This document shows positions 7,347 through 9,883 of a stretch of DNA of 9,883 nt, in pieces (positions within the stretch are counted from its first letter, which is position 1; each line of letters starts with the position of its first letter). This DNA comes from Thiomicrorhabdus sp. (GTDB lineage: Bacteria > Pseudomonadota > Gammaproteobacteria > Thiomicrospirales > Thiomicrospiraceae): positions 1 to 9,883 of the forward strand of contig WFNQ01000123.1 of the NCBI GenBank assembly GCA_015488565.1. Direction: 5' to 3'. The notes below the pieces were generated by a model. The model ran no database searches. It was given only the letters and a program-made list of their open reading frames with translations, and had not been told where the DNA came from. The translations under genes were made by a program, and so were the position numbers.

Positions 7347-7379
7347 CTCAATACTTCGATGTTTAATCGAAGTATTGAG
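7347..7379 (-). other. Perfect hairpin between hsp20 and the YfdX-family gene
   Basis: A 14-bp perfect stem (7347-7360 with 7366-7379) and a 5-nt loop lie 16 nt after the hsp20 stop. No T-run follows on the - strand, so it is not a standard terminator. It probably protects or separates the hsp20 part of a shared transcript, giving more Hsp20 than YfdX protein; this is inference. Confidence 0.65.
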
Positions 7380-7395
7380 TGGGTTAATAACCGTT

Positions 7396-7833
7396 TTATT
7401 TAATTTTGACTTCAATTTGATTCGGTTTTGCTTCTTCTACCTTGGGTAGAGTTAGATGCAAAACGCCATTTTTATACTCGGCTTCAATCTTCTCTTCTGA
7501 GATGGATTGGGGGAGCGTAAAGCTTCGAATAAATGTGCCATAAGTGCATTCAACACGATGGTGTTTCTTATCTTCAACTTCACTCTTTTTTTCGCCTTTA
7601 ATGGTTAACAGGCCGTTTTCAATATTCACGGACACATCTTCTTTTTTAACGCCGGGTAATTCGGCTTTGACCATGAAGTTGTCTTCCGTTTCGTAAATAT
7701 CGACAACGGGCGTCCAGTCATTGATTTCAAAGCTTTTATCGTCGGTTTTGGTTAGTGCTTTTCTGGATGATTTTCCATAGCGCTCCAATAGTTCTTCCAT
7801 TTCACGGAAAGGATCCCAAACAGCTAAGTTCAT
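7396..7833 (-). CDS. hsp20: Small heat-shock protein, Hsp20/alpha-crystallin family
   Basis: A 145-residue ATP-independent holdase chaperone that binds unfolding proteins in the cytoplasm. The N-terminus MNLAVWDPFREMEELLERY is typical of bacterial Hsp20. The alpha-crystallin domain (about 40-131) starts DWTPVVDIYETEDNF, with AELPGVKKEDVSVNIENG (57-74), FIRSFTLPQSI (101-111) and the hallmark NGVLHLTLPK (122-131). The short tail carries an I-x-V-x-I pattern (140-144) like the oligomerisation motif. ATG at 7833 is chosen because AAGGAG (7841-7846) stands 7 nt upstream; an in-frame GTG at 7836 is only 4 nt away. It has no signal peptide. It heads a - strand pair with the YfdX-family gene and is divergent from cti. 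Confidence 0.96.
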   Translation of the reverse strand: MNLAVWDPFREMEELLERYGKSSRKALTKTDDKSFEINDWTPVVDIYETEDNFMVKAELPGVKKEDVSVNIENGLLTIKGEKKSEVEDKKHHRVECTYGTFIRSFTLPQSISEEKIEAEYKNGVLHLTLPKVEEAKPNQIEVKIK

Positions 7834-7879
7834 CACTTATCTCCTTTTTTGTCTGTATTATGTTTAATTTGCTTACAGT

Positions 7880-7911
7880 TTATAACTAAGTGCATTGGTA
7901 TTTTTTTCAAG
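7880..7911 (-). promoter_or_regulatory. Possible hsp20 promoter with heat-shock-like -35
   Basis: On the - strand CTTGAAA (complement of 7905-7911) equals the -35 consensus of sigma-32 promoters and also resembles a sigma-70 -35. The expected sigma-32 -10 (CCCCAT-type) is not seen. A TTATAA (complement of 7880-7885) lies at a long 19-nt spacing from TTGAAA, so the assignment is weak. Confidence 0.3.
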
Positions 7912-7923
7912 TAAATTTAGGTG

Positions 7924-7939
7924 TTTTTTTTAAAAAAAA
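7924..7939. other. Perfect T8A8 tract between divergent genes
   Basis: Eight T are followed directly by eight A, self-complementary and about 13 nt upstream of the CTTGAAA element on the hsp20 side. Such tracts can act as UP elements or nucleoid-protein binding sites, which would suit a divergent promoter region. Confidence 0.5.
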
Positions 7940-7997
7940 TGGCGTGATAATCGTATGAAGAGCGACAGGAATAGCTGATTCTGTTAAGCTGGAAATA

Positions 7998-8036
7998 CCC
8001 CCTGAGTAAGTTTTAATAGGGGGGGGGAAGTTTTTT
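7998..8036 (+). other. G9 tract and C5/G9 hairpin upstream of cti
   Basis: CCCCCT (7998-8003) can pair with AGGGGG in the A-G9 run (8018-8027) around a 14-nt loop; AAG and six T (8031-8036) follow. It looks like a weak terminator or attenuator 43 nt before the cti start, or a leader structure whose stem can slide along the longer G-run. Confidence 0.45.
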
Positions 8037-8079
8037 GATGTGAAAATGGTTTGACTAAAAAAAGGGGTAAATATTGGTG

Positions 8080-9883
8080 ATGGGGACTCGATTTAAAGGA
8101 TGGCGAATTCATTATTGGATTTTTATTATTGGTGTGCTGTTCGTCACCTTGTTTTTTACCTTTAAAGTCCCGTCTTCTTCGGATCATTTTGAATACAATC
8201 TTGAGCAGGCTCTTTTATTGTCAGAAAAAGAGGGTTCGGTGGTTTTTGAAGATCAAGTCAAGCCAATTTTAGAACGCCGTTGTGTGGTGTGCCATGGTTG
8301 TTATGATGCGCCCTGTCAATTAAAACTGTCCTCTCCAGAAGGATTGATGAGAGGGGCAAGTGAGGAGCGTATTTATGATAGAAAGCGTTTAGTTAATATG
8401 GAACCAACGCGTTTATTTATTGATGAAAAAACAACAGAAGGGTGGCGAGAGAGAGGGTTTACTTCTGTCTTGAATGAGGGAGAAGATACGCCTGAAAATA
8501 ATCTTAAAAACTCGGTTTTATACCATTTATTGAATTTAAAAAAACAGTACCCTCAGCCTCAAGAGGGCTTATTGCCAGAAAGCTTTACACTGGCATTAAA
8601 TCGAGAGCAAAGTTGTGCAACCATTGATACCGTTGAAGAATTTTCCGAAGAACATCCCTCTTGGGGAATGCCTTATGCCATGCCTAATTTATCAGATAAG
8701 TCTCATCAAACACTGGTTTCTTGGTTGGCTCAAGGCGCAGTGACACCAGCCCCGCCTCAACCTTCGACCAAAGCGTTACCTCAAATTGAAAGCTGGGAAA
8801 CATTTTTAAATCAAACGTCTAATAAACATCGTTTGGTGAGCCGTTATTTGTATGAACATTTATTTCATGCGCATATTCAATTTTCTGAGACAGAACCGCG
8901 AGAATTTTTTCGTTTGGTTCGCTCTAGCACGCCACCTGGTCAACCTGTTAATGAGATTGCAACTATAAAGCCGTATGATCCACCTACAAGCGATCCAAGT
9001 ATCCCATTTTATTATCGTTTTATTAAATACCACCCGACGATTGTGGTCAAAAGTCATATTGTTTATAAACTCTCACCTCAACGAATGCAACGTTATCAAA
9101 CCCTGTTTTTTACAGGCGATTATGAGGTCTCGCAACGACCAACGTATGAACCAAAACGCTCTGCCAATCCGTTTAAAACCTTTGAAGAAATTCCTGTAAA
9201 AGCGCGTTATCGTTTTTTATTGGACGATGCTTATTTCTTTATTCAAGGCTTTGTAAAAGGGCCTGTTTGTCGAGGTCAGGTGGCTTTGGATGTGATTGAG
9301 GATCGTTTTTGGTTGGTCTTTTTTGATCCAGATAAACCTTTAATAACAAACAGCCCGCAGTTTTTGGGAAGAATGGCCGATGTTTTGCAAGTGCCAGCGG
9401 ATAATAATAGTCATTTAGAGTTATTACGAATTTGGACGGAGTATTGGAAAGGCTTAAAGCAGTATATGGAGCAAAAACAGGCTTGGTTTAAGACCATTGG
9501 GGTACACCAGCTGGATCATGCCATTGATACGATTTGGGATGGTGATGGGCATAACCCCAATGCGGCTTTAACCGTGTTTAGACACTTTGACAGTGCGTCG
9601 GTTGCGTATGGTTTGGTGGGCGATGCACCTGAAACCGCTTGGGTTATTGATTATCCATTGCTTGAACGTATTCATTATTTATTGGTTGCGGGCTTTAATG
9701 TCTATGGCAATATCAGTCACCAATTGAGTACTCGAATTTATATGGATTTTTTACGAATGGAAGGGGAAGATTATTTCTTAGCCTTTTTACCCGTGGATAA
9801 ACGCAAAGCCATTCGGGACTCTTGGTATCTTGGGCAACGCCAAACAATTGAAGAACTGTTTTCAGCGCCGCAAGCATGGCTGA
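8080..9883 (+). CDS. cti: Fatty acid cis/trans isomerase Cti (3' partial)
   Basis: Cti is a periplasmic c-type haem enzyme that converts cis- to trans-unsaturated acyl chains of membrane phospholipids, quickly stiffening the membrane under heat or solvent stress. The visible part has 601 codons without a stop and runs off the window; the family is near 760-790 residues. An N-terminal hydrophobic segment (12-28) acts as signal or anchor. The haem site CVVCHGCYDAPCQLK starts at C68 (C68, C71, H72), preceded by FEDQVKPILERR as in other Cti. Later recognisable blocks include HPSWGMPYAMP (about 192-202), YLYEHLFHAH and FFRLVRSSTPPG (near 256-287), and HNPNAALTVFRHFDSASV (about 491-508). Starts GTG 8077 and TTG 8074 are possible because GGGG (8064-8067) is 12 nt from the ATG; an in-frame TAA at 8068 bounds the choice. 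No frameshift was found. Confidence 0.95.
   Translation, partial: MGTRFKGWRIHYWIFIIGVLFVTLFFTFKVPSSSDHFEYNLEQALLLSEKEGSVVFEDQVKPILERRCVVCHGCYDAPCQLKLSSPEGLMRGASEERIYDRKRLVNMEPTRLFIDEKTTEGWRERGFTSVLNEGEDTPENNLKNSVLYHLLNLKKQYPQPQEGLLPESFTLALNREQSCATIDTVEEFSEEHPSWGMPYAMPNLSDKSHQTLVSWLAQGAVTPAPPQPSTKALPQIESWETFLNQTSNKHRLVSRYLYEHLFHAHIQFSETEPREFFRLVRSSTPPGQPVNEIATIKPYDPPTSDPSIPFYYRFIKYHPTIVVKSHIVYKLSPQRMQRYQTLFFTGDYEVSQRPTYEPKRSANPFKTFEEIPVKARYRFLLDDAYFFIQGFVKGPVCRGQVALDVIEDRFWLVFFDPDKPLITNSPQFLGRMADVLQVPADNNSHLELLRIWTEYWKGLKQYMEQKQAWFKTIGVHQLDHAIDTIWDGDGHNPNAALTVFRHFDSASVAYGLVGDAPETAWVIDYPLLERIHYLLVAGFNVYGNISHQLSTRIYMDFLRMEGEDYFLAFLPVDKRKAIRDSWYLGQRQTIEELFSAPQAWL

Larger units (their letters stand above)
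7834..8079. other. Divergent hsp20/cti intergenic region
   Basis: This 246-nt noncoding stretch must hold the start signals for both the leftward hsp20 transcript and the rightward cti transcript. It contains the hsp20 ribosome site, a CTTGAAA element, a T8A8 tract and a C5/G9 hairpin. No tRNA, small RNA or conserved short ORF was recognised, and no convincing cti promoter. Confidence 0.7.

Noticed and set aside
7834..7880. RNA thermometer (ROSE or FourU) in the hsp20 leader
   Set aside because: No U-rich or UGCU-type segment able to pair with AAGGAG was found in the short leader.
7984..8187. Antisense 67-codon frame across the cti start
   Set aside because: It overlaps the cti signal segment and the intergenic region, has no family likeness and looks like random low-complexity translation.
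8975..9199. 74-codon + strand frame inside cti
   Set aside because: It is an out-of-frame shadow of the continuous cti reading frame.

Overview
The window is chromosomal DNA of low-to-moderate GC content (an impression by eye, not a computed value) from a polarly flagellated gammaproteobacterium. The evidence is the gene order flhF-flhG-fliA-cheY-cheZ-cheA-cheW, the presence of a CheZ phosphatase, and a periplasmic cytochrome c-type fatty acid cis/trans isomerase (Cti). The layout resembles the Pseudomonas/Vibrio flagellar-chemotaxis cluster but is shortened. A Thiotrichales-type sulfur oxidiser (Thiomicrospira/Hydrogenovibrio/Thiomicrorhabdus) is a guess only.

Region 1 (1-6326, + strand) is a tightly packed flagellar number/placement, sigma and chemotaxis block. 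It starts with the C-terminal GTPase part of FlhF (5' end outside the window), overlapped by flhG, then fliA 6 nt later, cheY, cheZ, cheA and cheW. FlhF and FlhG set the site and number of polar flagella. FliA directs late flagellar and chemotaxis transcription. CheA and CheW form the receptor-kinase array, CheY-P carries the signal to the motor and CheZ removes it. No cheB, motCD or parAB genes lie between cheA and cheW, where Pseudomonas-type clusters carry them. A terminator-like hairpin sits between cheY and cheZ, and a second strong hairpin without a T-tract between cheZ and cheA. CheA has a threefold 35-residue repeat in its linker whose core resembles the C-terminal CheY-binding tail of CheZ encoded next to it. 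A bidirectional terminator closes the block.

Region 2 (6393-7833, - strand) holds hsp20, a small heat-shock protein, followed by a gene for a secreted YfdX-family protein. A perfect 14-bp stem hairpin lies between them.

Region 3 (7834-8079) is a noncoding divergent region with a perfect T8A8 tract, a G9 homopolymer forming a possible hairpin, and a heat-shock-like -35 element for hsp20.

Region 4 (8080-9883, + strand) is the first 601 codons of cti, running off the window end. Hsp20, the YfdX protein and Cti together look like a protein- and membrane-stress cluster placed next to the chemotaxis genes.
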